A stretch of 64,000 nt of DNA from Formicarius rufipectus (taxonomy: Eukaryota > Chordata > Aves > Passeriformes > Formicariidae), in the NCBI GenBank assembly GCA_013399695.1, contig VXAU01001099.1:2838525-2902524 (forward strand), written 5' to 3'. A program made the translations under genes and the position numbers. Numbering within the stretch: the first letter of the stretch is position 1; every line of letters begins with the position of its first letter. Of this stretch, positions 50,618 through 62,000 are shown piece by piece. The notes beneath the pieces were generated by a model, which was not told the origin of the DNA, searched no databases, and saw nothing but the letters and a program-made list of their open reading frames with translations.

Positions 50618-52115
50618 TTTTCCTTAACAGTTCAGAATATTGTGGTATATTCAAAAAAATGGCAGCCAGCTCTCCCTCCTTTTTCCTGTCCAGGAAAATC
50701 CTCTGTAGAGAAAGACTCGTCTTTGTGCCTTGGAAGCAAACTACATCAAATAGAGGATCTGATAGATAGCCCTTTCTGCCTCGTAGTGCCTTTATCTCTT
50801 TCCCATGATTCTTCACATTTGAAAAAACAGTGATTTTTTTAAAAACAAAAAATTTTGAAGCTGGAAGTTTCCTGCTTCCTAACAGTTTCTCAATTGAAGC
50901 TTGAACAGTGCTTAACAAATTAAGCAGAGCTGTTTCAGTTCTCTCCAAAACAGAAAAGTGTAAATTAAACTGAAATACAAACATATATATCTGTTTGAAA
51001 ACAAAAATTTTTTTCTGAGGATTTTGTACCATACAGCAGTGAAAAGATGCTATAAATAATTTCTCTGGGACTTGGTAATACCTTTGTATCTCAATATTTT
51101 TCCTTTATGTTTTCTTACCATTTTGGTGGAAACTTCAGAAACTATTGCAGAGTTTTCTGGTTTTTTTTTTCAAGCCTTCTAATAATTTTCTAATTCTTTT
51201 TACTTGATCAGTAACCTCAAGTTGTTGAATTTGCAGGTCAGGAGATCTTCCCATAAGGAACGACTTATTTAAATTTCTAAGTAGGCACTAAATTCTTCTG
51301 AAGTTTTCCTTTTTATTTTTTCTCTTTTTCAAAAATAGTTAGAATAGATTTATTGAATGATAATATAAGTGTATTGTGTATTAAGCTTCTATATTAAGCA
51401 CTGTAAAGTATTTGGCAGCGTTAGAAATTGTAGAACAAAACAGTTGAGGCTCCTGAAGAAATGTCTATATTCTTCTGTTGATTTGTCCAAGAGAAACAGT
51501 TTGTTGTACAGCAGCAAATAATATGCATTATCAAATCTGTCCCGTTCCTGCCAGGCATCGGGTGCCCTTCATTTCCTTTTGAAGCCAGAAGGGATTCAAC
51601 ATGTTGCAGCTCAGGCTGTGCTGAATACTAATGCCTTGATATCTGGTAGATCATTAGTATTTATTTGTAAAATGGAAGCAGAATTAGTTTTGACCTTTAG
51701 AGCTGAGTCAAAAGGTTAATCCATGTCCATTTCCAATTTGGTGCATTAATTGCTCCCTGTCCTAATTGTGTGGAGGGCAATATTTTCTGATTGTTTCAGA
51801 GGTAAATCAAACTGTAGGTGATGCTTTGCATTCATAATTTTGTTTGTTTTACTTACAAGTGAATTCCAAATCACTGAATGTATCTTCCAGAGTTCTGTTT
51901 AATTAAATAAATAAATCAGGATTTCTGACTTTTTTCCAAATCAATGCATGCATTCTGCCTAAAGCTAGTGGGATGTGATATGCTTTATGATACACTGAGG
52001 ATAAAAATAAGTTTATGCATTTTTTCTGTTTTTCAAATAATAGTATTCTCAGCAGCTCTGAATAGGGGGAGAAATACCAGCATGAAATTAATAACTGTTT
52101 TTGTTTCTGTTATAG

Positions 52116-52298
52116 CTACACTGTACACATCCTGCATTTTGTTGGGTATATTCCTCAACAGCAGTGTACCAATATTCTTTGAACTGTTTGTGGAGACAGT
52201 CTACCCTGTTCCAGAAGGAATTACCTGTGGAGTTGTCACCTTTTTGAGTAATGTGTTTATGGGAGTGCTTTTGTTTTTCCTCACATTTTACCATACAG
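52116..52298 (+). CDS. SLC49A4: SLC49A4 exon 8 (helices 10-11)
   Basis: The exon has 183 bases between acceptor tttctgttatag and donor gtaaga. Two bases complete Ala, then 60 codons run from [16 protein letters not shown] to LTFYHT, and the final g starts the Glu of exon 9. Helix 10 spans [19 protein letters not shown]. The segment [14 protein letters not shown] is the loop region leading to helix 11 ([20 protein letters not shown]). The acidic pair in [10 protein letters not shown] lies in or next to the membrane, and charged residues there are strongly conserved in this subfamily. LNSS fits a sequon but sits inside helix 10, so glycosylation is unlikely. Human and bird sequences here are almost identical as I remember them. 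Confidence 0.98.
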
Positions 52299-55200
52299 GT
52301 AAGAAATATAAGCCACTTTGAAAATGTAATGTTCCATTAAGACATACCTTTGTCAGTAAAAGGGAGGACTTGCACATAAAATTTCTGTTAATAATCAAGT
52401 GTTTAAACCCCCCAATTGGGCAGCCGGGGAGGAGAATTTCAGTCGTGCTTTTCTATATGCATGCTAATAAAAATGAAATTACTTAGATGGAGAACACGTT
52501 CTACTTGAATTTGCTGTAGCCAGAAACCACCAAGGTAGATGCTGTCATATTTTTGTAAAGTCCTGAGTAATGTGACCATTTGTAACGTTTGTACCTAGGA
52601 GCATTCAGAACCATAGTAAAGCTAATCCAATCTCATGCCTTTGGGTAGAATTGTGTTGCCCAGGAGGGGCGGAGCAGAAATGCCCTATTTATGGTCAGCT
52701 GTGTGCCGGGAGTCGGACCTGCTACTGCAGGGGAGAGAGTAGCTCTTCAGCACTGCTCAAAGACAGACCAGTCGTTCCTTTAGACAGTCCCGTGGCCTCA
52801 TCCAGCACAACAGTGTTTTTTGCCTGATGTTTTCATCAGCTTCTTCACACTTTCTCATCTCTGGAGCTTGGCTTCCTCACAACTCGTAATTATAGCTTAC
52901 AACTTGCTATTTAGTAGACTACAATACGTATTATTACTCTAAGCTGTAAAATAAGAACCCAACTTGCTTTCAGAAGGAAGTGGTCTTTACTAATGGCTTT
53001 CAAAGATGCAAATTTTTGGTTTGTAGTAAATGCTTGCTGCATGATGCAAGATTTGTAAAGCATTAGAACATTGAGCTTTTATGTATTATCATGAATGCAT
53101 GTACTTCTTAGAATGTGTTTTATAGTCCAGAGGAAACTGACAGATTTCAGAAGGAATTCTGCTAGAAATTATCGAGATTACAACCTGGAGCAATTTTTTA
53201 GCATGATTTGTGTCTTTCTGCCAGGAAATTGCAAGTAGGATGACAGCCCTGTTCCAAATTACGGTCTGTGAATACAAACAGAGAGAAATTACTTATTTCT
53301 TTTTAATATTGTTGTTGAACTGCATCATTGTAAAATCTGAATGCCACCTGGACCAGTCTTGGGTGGTGTGAGAGGTAGCCTTTTTATTTTAAAGTATGCT
53401 TTTAGTATTAATTTTTTTAATATCAGTTGGTGTGAACTGTAGTTTTTGACATCTGTACTTGAACTGGAAAGACAACACAGAATATTCTGAGAATTTTTTC
53501 AGCATTTTTCAGAGTAGCAGTCCAGTGCTTGGCATTACTTAGTAACTGAAGATGAGAATACAGTGTCTCACTTCTGATGGAAGAATTATGATTAAGTGGA
53601 CTTGTTCCCTCATAAATAGGGTATTTGAGGCCATTTTTTGTCTCTAGTATTTCCTTCCCTTGGAGATATCAATAAATGAAGATAAGGATAGACCTGAAAT
53701 TAGTATATCCGTAAACTTGGAATATTTTTCCTGTTTCTTCAAAGGAAAAAAAAAATTTAAAAAAAAACATAATTTGTGCTTAGGACAGTCCATTCCTTGA
53801 CTGAAAGTACGAGAGAGCCTGTGGTCACTGAAGGGGATCAGTGCCAGTGGGTGCTATTGGCTCCTCTGATTAAAAAAATCCTTTAAGAGGTTGATAACGA
53901 TCTTAATCATTTGCTTTCATTTGATTCAAATACGTCTTCTAATGGCATTTAAGAAGCTTAAAGATAAATCAGAACTCAGTCAAATTCATCTTGTTCCCTT
54001 GGTCTCTCCTTTTAGGCCAAATAATCGTTCAGTAGTTTTAATTCTGATTTCTCTTTTTCTTCTTGTACCCTGATACTGCAAATGTTGTGAAGGACCCAAA
54101 CTTTGGAAGCTTTCCAGTCCATTCAAGCTTTTGGTTGATCTACCCTAATGGAGATGTAAACCCTCCTAAAGCTCAGCCTCCCTGCTAGTGCTGTGCCCTA
54201 CACTCTAAAGCCACAGCCTCTGGATGTGGTTTCCTTTGCCTTTTTTGCAGGGACTTCCCAAGAAAAAACAAAGGCAAACTGACCTTTGGCTTCCTGTGAT
54301 CGATGAGTTCACTGCATCACCAGAGCTGTCACAAATTCTGGATTAGAAGTGATCCAAAGGATTCACAAGTTAAATTTGGTCTGTTAGGATATTTGAGTTA
54401 AAGTCTGTTTAATCCAATTAAGGAATATAATAGCAGAGCATTTGACTATTGGCTTCACATATTGGTGACACAACACAGTCTTCTCCAAGCCTAGGAAAAT
54501 TTTGCTATGGTTTTAATAACATGCCCACCTAAACAAATCTCATGGGGTTTTTGGTGGATCAGGGAGGGAGTTGTTGAAGGTTGCTGGTTTTGGAAGGTTG
54601 ATTTTTCAGGCTTTCTGACTTTTGTCCTTTGCATTGTGTAATATAAATCATGATTTTTCTTTTAGCAATGTAAATTACTGATCTAAAAAAGCAGCAGCTC
54701 TGAAGCCTTGATTTTGACTAATGGACCTTGAGGGAGAGTTTAGGTTCTGTAAAATTAAATAATAATAATGGAAACTTTAAAAAAAGAAATAGAACAATGT
54801 CTCCAGTGAAATTAATATTTCTTCAGTAAATTGAAAGATTTTTTTTAAAAAGGAAATTGTGGTGCACTTGTTTAGGGAAAAAAAAAGGAATAAAAATGTT
54901 AATTAGTAGTCAAATATCAGATGATAAGATTTCTTGAATATGGAACATGGCCTTTTAAGAGCAGTACACTATGTCTAACAGCTGATAAGAGGCTTTTGAA
55001 GAGCTGTTTTTGCAACCAGTTTGAATTGATCATACTACACACCAGTTTCTTCTGAGGAATTGGTTTTCCTTCCTTATATTATATAGCAGGTTTAATTCAA
55101 AATCAAATCCAACTTCCTCCTACACTTTTAATTTGGTTTAGTTCTCAGTTCATAGAAATCAAAGAACGAATGAGTGGAGTGTTTGGAAATGGTGTATTCT

Positions 55201-55503
55201 CCATTAGCAAAGATAGATTTTTTTTTTTCCCTCCCATGTTCTCTTCATTGGCAAGTTGAATAAGGAGGATTAACGTTAGCTGGAGGCATTGGTTAAAAAT
55301 ATGTATATATATATATTTGTAACTTAAGATGTCCATGGAGAAGTCTCATAGACCACGTTAACCACCGATCAATCAAGGAGTGTCAAGATTTTGTTCAAAA
55401 TACAGTAATTTCCTTCAAACCTGCCATCAGTCCAAATTTCAGTCACTTTAGACACAGAACATGTTTGGTAACTGTTGGTTTGGGTCTCTGTTCCGCTTTA
55501 CAG
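52299..55503 (+). other. SLC49A4: SLC49A4 intron 8
   Basis: This intron of about 3.2 kb has donor gtaaga and acceptor ctctgttccgctttacag. It contains several A-rich runs (about 53745-53767, 54778-54787 and 54879-54889) and a short AT microsatellite at 55300-55317. No other feature was recognised. Confidence 0.9.
55300..55317. repeat. (TA)n microsatellite
   Basis: A short TA tract in intron 8, about 190 bases before exon 9. Confidence 0.75.
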
Positions 55504-55619
55504 AGTTTTCCTGGTTCAACTGGTGCCTGCCAGGATCGTGTCTGCTCAGCCTGCTCCTCATCCTGTGCTTCCGCGAATCCTACGACAGACTCTATCTCGA
55601 CGTTGTTGTCTCTGTGTGA
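55504..55619 (+). CDS. SLC49A4: SLC49A4 exon 9 (helix 12, C-terminal tail and stop)
   Basis: This is the last coding exon, starting after ccgctttacag. Two bases complete Glu, then 37 codons run from [10 protein letters not shown] to LDVVVSV, with TGA at 55617-55619. Helix 12 is [14 protein letters not shown]. The short cytosolic tail [15 protein letters not shown] matches the human C-terminus as I remember it, including the final Ser-Val, so this end of the protein is complete. The YDRL motif fits the Tyr-x-x-hydrophobic pattern used for endosomal and lysosomal sorting. Published work on the human protein assigns the main sorting role to an N-terminal dileucine, so any role for this motif is inference. 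Confidence 0.98.
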
Positions 55620-56185
55620 TTTACACCAGGCTGGTGAGGGGTTGGAAGAGACTGGAAGTCAGCTTTGCAGTCTGCACATCTGCCTGGTTTTGCACAGCTG
55701 GACAGCAGAAACGCAGAGTTAATCGTGGCTTTATTTAGAGCGGGTGAGGGATGGGTTGTTCTTGCGTTCAAGATCACCTTGATTTGCTGCAAATGTGGAA
55801 CTTGCGTGGTGATAATGAGGCCGAAATGCACAAAGAGAATGTGTCTGCTGTATAGGTCCTGGTGCCAGAGCTGGGGCTCTCTATTTAAGAGGCTGTTGAT
55901 GTAGCAGTGAGGTGTACATTGTGTGTGTGTCTGTGTGCTGACTCACGGTTATACACACCAGGGTACCAGTAATCTTTGGAGTCTTCTATCAGAATAGAAA
56001 TAAGGAATTATCATCATGAAAGGAAAAAAAAAAGTGAGAAAAGGAAAAAAAATCTTTTCTTAAAGATCTCTTCTAAATCACTAGTCATTTATGTATTGGA
56101 AGTCCATTAAACAGTAAAGCTAAAATGATTTGGTGCTTGTACACTACATTTACATTCTAATAAAGTGATTTCTGATATAAGGCAC
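55620..56185 (+). other. SLC49A4: SLC49A4 3' UTR (shortest likely form)
   Basis: The sequence runs from after the TGA to about 20 bases past the first AATAAA (56159-56164). It contains a short GT repeat at about 55918-55936 and A-rich runs at about 56020-56055. An ATTAAA at 56106-56111 is an alternative signal. The end is inferred from the hexamer alone; longer forms are possible because further signals follow. Confidence 0.6.
56159..56164 (+). terminator. SLC49A4: Poly(A) signal AATAAA, first canonical one after the stop
   Basis: A canonical hexamer about 540 bases downstream of the stop codon of SLC49A4. The sequence after it (gatttctgatataaggcactggtaccagggttttt) is moderately G/T-rich, as expected near a cleavage site. 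Confidence 0.6.
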
Positions 56186-56910
56186 TGGTACCAGGGTTTT
56201 TAGCCATACTAAATATCCCAAATAATCCTTGCCGTGTTGTTAGAGGTGTTTGTTATCACCCTGGAGCACAAGTAAACAATAGCTTGAGCTGCCACTGAAT
56301 CCCAGGTTGCACCACCATTGTTCCATATCTCCTGAATATGGAGCATCTCTGGTGTACTGGAGAGTCACTCCTGCTAAATGTTGCTGTTTTAAAGGCCACC
56401 ACTGTGTCACGTTTCCATCCCTTGTCTCCGGTACTGCCTTTTTTACTGTGAAGACCTGTTTGTGACACTGAATCCTGTGGGTGTGGATGTCTGAGTCCCG
56501 CTAGTTCTCTCCTAATACTCCAAGGTGTGTGTGGTTTTTAGAATTAGTTTATGATTGAGGGTGCCTAAACAATACTGCTTGTAACCCAAGTCTTGCAAAA
56601 TCACTGTTTCCTAAGAAAACACCGTTCTAGTTGATGAGATGCGCTGATAGCGAAATGACAATGAGAAATAACGCATGAGTTCTGGCATAATGTGGGAAAT
56701 TAATGCCAGCTCTTTTTATCAGTACTAATCTGTGGTCATTCTGGCCCTTACTTGAACATAAATATTAAAGACACTTTGAATAGTTTTTTAAATCGATTTT
56801 TAAACCTGCTGATAATTTCTTAATTCTATTCTTAGATTTCAGTTCAGCATCATTTACAATATTTCCGTGTGTGTGTGTTCCTTGCTTTATGTTACGAGGG
56901 GGTGTTCATA

Positions 56911-57000
56911 TGTGTGTGTGTGTGCATATTTATATCTATGTATACACAAATAAAACTTATATATATAAGATACATATATATATATATATATAAGTTATAT
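56911..57000. repeat. (TG)n followed by palindromic (TA)n microsatellite
   Basis: A run of TG units gives way to TA-rich sequence. Within it, aacttatatatataag (from 56954) and its inverse at about 56988-57000 can pair around the central TA run to form a long hairpin. Confidence 0.85.
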
Positions 57001-57422
57001 AAGGGTATGTTTTTACATAGGTTTATTTTAAGTGATCCTGTCTGGGAATGGTGGCTTGCCTGTTTGTAACTGCGCCAGTCCCTGCTGTGAATGGAAACAC
57101 ATGCATACTCTGTCTGCAACATGACTTTTTTTCAGGGGTGAATGGTTTCCTTTCATGGCAGTTCCCTCGCAGGGGTTGGGTGCACGTGTTGAAGGAGGCT
57201 GGTGTGCTGGAGTCTGTGTCTGCAGAAGTCTGACTGAAGCACCGTCTGCTCCTGGGTGGGGCTCTTCTCCCCTGAGGTGACACCAACACTCTAAGCTCAC
57301 TCAAATAAACCCTGAACTGAGCGCTGCCTTTCAGACATGGACCTGTTCATTCTGCCTACTCTCCTTTTGCAGAGAGAATACACCACTAAGACCTTTAACT
57401 CAGGAGTGTATCTGTGCAGTAA

Positions 57423-57428
57423 AATAAA
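57423..57428 (+). terminator. Alternative poly(A) signal AATAAA
   Basis: A canonical hexamer about 1.8 kb after the SLC49A4 stop, followed by a T/G-containing region (gagctgttccctgcttttatgttttcag). It may end a longer 3' UTR form. Confidence 0.35.
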
Positions 57429-58380
57429 ATGAGCTGTTCCCTGCTTTTATGTTTTCAGAGCAATGGATGTATTTACTGAGTGACTGAACACGGATTTTAG
57501 CTCATTACCTGTATCAGCTACTAAATGATCTTTTCTGTCTTGAAGCAGGCTCTTTGTGGAAGTGGAACTAACCTACATGGGGGTAACTAAATCAGTCTAA
57601 TCAGCATGTTCAGATCCACTGGCATCATCCTCTTACTGTTTTTCAGATGAATGGCATTAACTGTCCAGTTTCTTTTTACTATGTTATAGTGCCTGGAATA
57701 GTTCTAGTATCCAGTAGATGCTGCTACCTATTGTCTTCTGAAACCAAGGATTGCTTGCCAAGAGTGATCGGAGTTGTATTGTCATGGCAGAACTGCAAGC
57801 TCAGATGGCTCTTCAGAGCTCTGTTTCTGCAATTTACTGTAGCTATATTAAGATTAAAATTGCACAGCTCAGGCACTGTCCTGAGTGACAGAGATTTCTA
57901 ATCCTTTCAGCATCCTGACAATTTTAAGGTGGAGAAGCACTTCAGGCAATATTCAGGCTATAACCTATTCTGCCTCTGCTCCAGAAAGCATCAAACAGTT
58001 CAAAATATTTGTCAGTGCTGCCAGATGCAGGCTCTCCATAGTCAGGGGAGAAGAGTGAAGCTCTTGTTTTAAACCCCTTTGGTTGTTTTTGTGAGTCAGT
58101 GTGAATTGCTCTCTGCAATCCTGATGCTTTGGTAGATGTTTTTTCTGGGTGGTGTGTTGACTGTGGCTGGATGCCATGTGCCCAACAAAGCCACTCTGTC
58201 ATTGCCCTCCTCATTTGGGCAGAGGAGAGAAAATACAGCAAAAAGCTCATGAGTTGAGATAAGGACAGGGAGAGATCACTAACCATTTACCATCATAGGC
58301 AAAACAGACTCAGCTTGGAGAAATTAGTTTAATTTCCTAGCAAACAGATCATAGTAGGACAATGAGAGCTAAACCAAATC

Positions 58381-59030
58381 TTAAGAACACTTTCCCACCA
58401 CTCCTCTCTTCTTTCTGGGCTTAACTTCACTTGTGGTTTTCTCTTCCTCCTCCCCCCAGAGGTGCAAGGGACAGAGAATGGGGAATGTGGTCAGATCATC
58501 ACATGTCGCATCACCTGAGAAGGATTCCTCACACTCTTCCCCTTCTCCAGCGTGGGATCCCTCCCATTGGTGACAGTCCTCCATGAATTTTGTCAATGTG
58601 GATCCTTCCTGCTGGGAGCAGACCTTTGGGAACAGTCCTGCCAGCAAGCTTGCTCCAGCATGGACTCCCATGTCCACAGTGCCACAGGTCCTGCCTGGAG
58701 TCTGCTCCAGCACAGGATTCCTGCAGGGTCACAGCCTCTTCCCCGCAGCTGCCTGCTCTGGCGTGGGGTTCTCCACAGGCTGCAGGTGGTCCACTGTGGG
58801 CTCCAGGGGCACGGCTGCCTCACCACAGTCTGCATCATGGGTTGCAGGGGAGTCTCTGCTCCCATGCCTGGAGCACCTCCTCCCCTTCTTCTGCACTGAC
58901 CTGCGTACCTGAAGAGCTGTTTCTCTCACACATTCAGTCCTCCCTGTGGCTGCCATTGAAGGTGTGCTGTAACTTCTTTCCCCTTCTTACATATGTTATC
59001 CCAGAGGCTCTTCCACTGTGAGGATTTTAT
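58381..59030 (+). mobile_element. Avian LTR-type interspersed repeat, diverged
   Basis: A GC-rich block with recurring units of the type 'ctccagcgtggg' and 'gggctgcaggtgg'. These alternate with phrases such as cctggagcacctcctcccct and end near atatgttatcccagaggctc. I recognise this consensus, with decay, as a repeat found at many places in bird genomes and usually classed as an endogenous retrovirus LTR. I cannot name the family with certainty. Several overlapping open frames on both strands come from its internal repetition and high GC. No internal retroviral genes flank it, so it would be a solitary LTR or a fragment. Borders are approximate. Confidence 0.65.
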
Positions 59031-62000
59031 TAGATTAGCAAGTCTGTCTCAGAACAGGTGCAGATTTTAAATGTGCTTGCTGAGATCTCTGAAAAGTATT
59101 TTATCCCCATCTGTGCCCCACAGCAGCATCCTTCAGGGAAGGAGCAGTCCATTTCATGTCAGTAGTCCAACTCAACTCATAGGAGTATGTTTGGGGTGTT
59201 ATCACTTGGATTTACCAAGGGTCTAAGCTGCCAGGATAACTGCATTTTGGTGGAAGTTTGAGAACTCAGGGAGAGCCCTAAGCAGTGCTGATACAATTAG
59301 CAATAGTGCAGAATAGGCTCAAAACAGTTCTTAATGAAAGTTCAAAGTCTCTCTAGCTTTTCAACCAGTAATGATGTTGGCTGCTGCGTGGCCTGTGACT
59401 TGCCAGCAGAGGAAGGCACCCTGGGGAGCCACAGAATTTGCCTCTCTTCATGGCCCATAAGTTCATCACCCTGAAGAACATTTTTCCCAGCAGTGACAGA
59501 CCCCTTAACACACAGGTAGTTGTGTTACAGTTTGTGTTGGAAATGCTGGAAAGGATGCTCCATAGAGACCACTCTCTCTTAATGATTCATTTTAAATACA
59601 GGCTGCTTGTCAGGTCTCTGTTCGGCTCAGTAACACCTTCAGTTCAGCTTCCAGTGCTGCTGGCTTTTCTTCTCCCAAACTGCAGAGCTGTGGTAGCTTC
59701 CACACTGCTCCTGAAGAGGCTCAGGGTTAGGAGGTGCAGGCTCCACTTGCAGCACTGATTACTGTCTCTGGTCACTGCTGTTACCCAGTAATTTCCTCTT
59801 GATTCCTTTGCCTTCCCCCTGTGGCCGCCCACTCACCTGAGCCAGAGGTGTGGAGAAGAACTTGAGTGCCCCCAGGCCAGTTTTAGAGGAATGGGTTGAC
59901 TGATCATGTGCTTAATATACATAAGAATAGGGATTTTTGAGAAAATCACACCAACTGGGAGAAAGTGCAGACCCAAAGGATGCTGCACATGTTGTGAGCA
60001 GATAATCTGTTACAAACAGACTAATTTGCCTGAAACTTGTAATTTTAGCTCCCACACCTAGAGAGGCCAAGCTGATAGACGTGTGTGTTAGGTATTTAGG
60101 CTCACAGCATCCCAGAGTTATTCTCAACCACCTGACAGAGCTGAAATGAGTGGAAGTGGGATGTCTTTAATCTTGGAGTGGGTTGGAAAACCCCAGGCTG
60201 TGTCAGTGTTTGCAGTGGTAACTTGGGGAGAGCAACAAGCTGGTGGATTGAGTAAGGGGAGGGGGCCGGTTCCAGGGGGCATTTCAACACTGAAATACTG
60301 CATGGAGTTGATCATAGAAAATTTGAAGTTTTGTGGTGGTAGGGATGTTAATGCCTGGCTTATTCTATAGTAAACTGAGCAAGTGACAGTGTAGCCTTGC
60401 AATGCAACATAACAGGCTGAATTGATTGATGTGCATATATTGGCTGTTATGAGAAAGGGAAATACCATTTAATTGTGATGAGTGGCTGAAATATGAATGG
60501 GAATTACACAGTTTGCACAGTGGATATAAGTGCTCTGTAATGCTGTGGCAGCAGGGCTTTATTTGTTCATTCCTTCTGTTGAGTCACTTGCAGATATTAG
60601 TATCTATGACAAAAGCATTTTTCTGTTTCATTGGTTTGGGGGGGATTGTTCTTTTATACTAAGTATGGGCCAATGTAATAGCTTGGCAAGACAGCTGTAA
60701 TGCAAGTGTGGAACCCTACATGAATATTTGGTGTTGCTTTGTATTTGATGTTGGTGCCACCAATTCTCAGTGTTCTTAAAGCACCACGCAGGGAGAGCAG
60801 GGATGTGGGGTGCGCAGGGAGACCACCATGTGCATGGATGCACAGTTGTGCAAGGGCAGATGTTGACACTGCCAAAACACATAAGAACTTCATCATCTTC
60901 TGTGGGTCCCAACATCTGGGCTGGGAGGGGAATGTGCGTAGGAGTAAATGTTGCCTTGTGGCTGCTGCCTCCCTTCTGACAGAGAGACAACCCCTGGGCT
61001 CACTGCTTCCTGTGTGAGAGGTCAGACCTAGCAACACAGGCTCCCTGCATTTCCCTGCAGACATCACTGCTGCGAGGTGGGTTGTGGCTGGCACAGCAAG
61101 ACCTGCCTTGCCCTCTCCAGGAGTGTCAGTTCAGCCGGTAGAGGAGAGTGGCCACAGAGCAGGCGCAGCCCCAGTGGAGTCAGAAGACGTCAGTCTGCTC
61201 ACAATTTTTGCAGTTTGTGTTTCAGGACAGATGAAACTAATAAATAGAGGAAGAAATGTAACTCTGTCCAAAGTTTTGACAAGGAAAAGCAAATATTTGC
61301 ACAGATGTGCTGGCTCTTGCCTATTACTTGGGTTCACAAGGTGTTTGGAGCAATTTGTGCCCAACCCCACCCAGAGCATGGACCTGCTCCTGCTGCCCCA
61401 ACAGCACTTCTTCACTGCTCAGCCCCAGCAGTGCTGTAGGAAACTGCCCAGGCTGATGAACAGTGACCAGGGCAGAGCAGGAGAAGGGAAGGCCTGAGCC
61501 AGGATGCCCAAGAGATTCAATGTTGGTGGGCACCTGGGTTGTTTGCACAGGAGGGTTGTCTTCTGCAGTGCAGTCATCTCAGAGTCTCATATTTTGCTTC
61601 CTCAAGGATGAGTTTCTGACCTTTGTTTTCTGTTTGTTACATGGTTTGTGCAGCAGAGAAGACAGGTGGGAATTGCTCTCTTGAATAGCAGCTTTTCCCT
61701 ACACAGTCTCTCTGCCCACTGGCTTCCTCCATGTGATTTGTCCATTTGGTACATCTGAACAGACTCACTGCGCTCACTTTGTATCACTACGTGAAGAGGA
61801 TACTGTCAGCAAAACCTTTTTTCTTTATGGGGAGCTTTTCCCCTCAGGCTGAGGCCACTTCTCCAGCCTTAGCCCACCTGTTTGTAAAAGCTGAAACAAC
61901 CCCAAGCCCTTGTTTTCCTTTGCAGAGGGGATGTGCAAGTTTGTGTGATGCTGGGATGGATAGTGAGAGCTTGGGCACTACACTTACTTGGTCACAGAGC

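Larger units (their letters stand above)
41782..52115 (+). other. SLC49A4: SLC49A4 intron 7
   Basis: This intron of about 10.3 kb has donor gtatcg and acceptor tttctgttatag. Its content is AT-rich and includes a (TTA)n run at 44287-44307, a T-rich stretch at 48661-48727 and a (TTTGG)n stretch at 50574-50617. Several open frames of 120-165 codons occur (44103-44468 on -, 44140-44550 on +, 50535-51032 on -), but none resembles a known protein. No RNA gene or intact transposon was recognised. Confidence 0.88.
1..56185 (+). other. SLC49A4: SLC49A4 (DIRC2) gene body, 5'-truncated by the window
   Basis: Eight + strand exons with GT-AG borders join in phase into 364 codons that match, from memory, human SLC49A4/DIRC2 from about residue 115 to the C-terminus. 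The family is a 12-helix MFS transporter of the lysosomal membrane. It has been reported as a proton-driven exporter of pyridoxine (vitamin B6), and the human gene was first noted at a translocation breakpoint in familial renal carcinoma. Codon phases agree at all seven internal junctions, and no frameshift or internal stop is seen, so the copy looks functional. Exon 1, which carries the cytosolic N-terminus with its dileucine lysosomal sorting signal and helices 1-2, is not in the window. The start here is therefore the window edge, and the end is an estimate about 20 bases past the first AATAAA. Confidence 0.96.
56190..58380. other. Downstream DNA, possible extended 3' UTR
   Basis: No exon was recognised on either strand. 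Additional poly(A) hexamers on the + strand (ATTAAA 56764-56769, AATAAA 57304-57309 and AATAAA 57423-57428) could serve longer SLC49A4 transcripts. A TG/AT microsatellite lies at 56911-57000. Minus-strand open frames at 57023-57304 and 57942-58286 have no family resemblance. Confidence 0.6.

Noticed and set aside
50535..51032. A 165-codon minus-strand gene in intron 7
   Set aside because: Its C-terminal part reads through the TTTGG simple repeat as a Lys/Pro run, and the rest resembles no family. It is best explained as a chance frame.
41782..52115. Intron 7 as a minor-spliceosome (U12) intron
   Set aside because: The donor gtatcg only partly resembles GTATCC, and no TTCCTTAAC-like branch site lies near the acceptor, which instead has an ordinary pyrimidine tract.
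58552..59021. Cys- and Leu-rich proteins of 90-143 codons
   Set aside because: Up to six frames are open at once in the GC-rich LTR-like repeat, and none has a start context, domain or splice structure.
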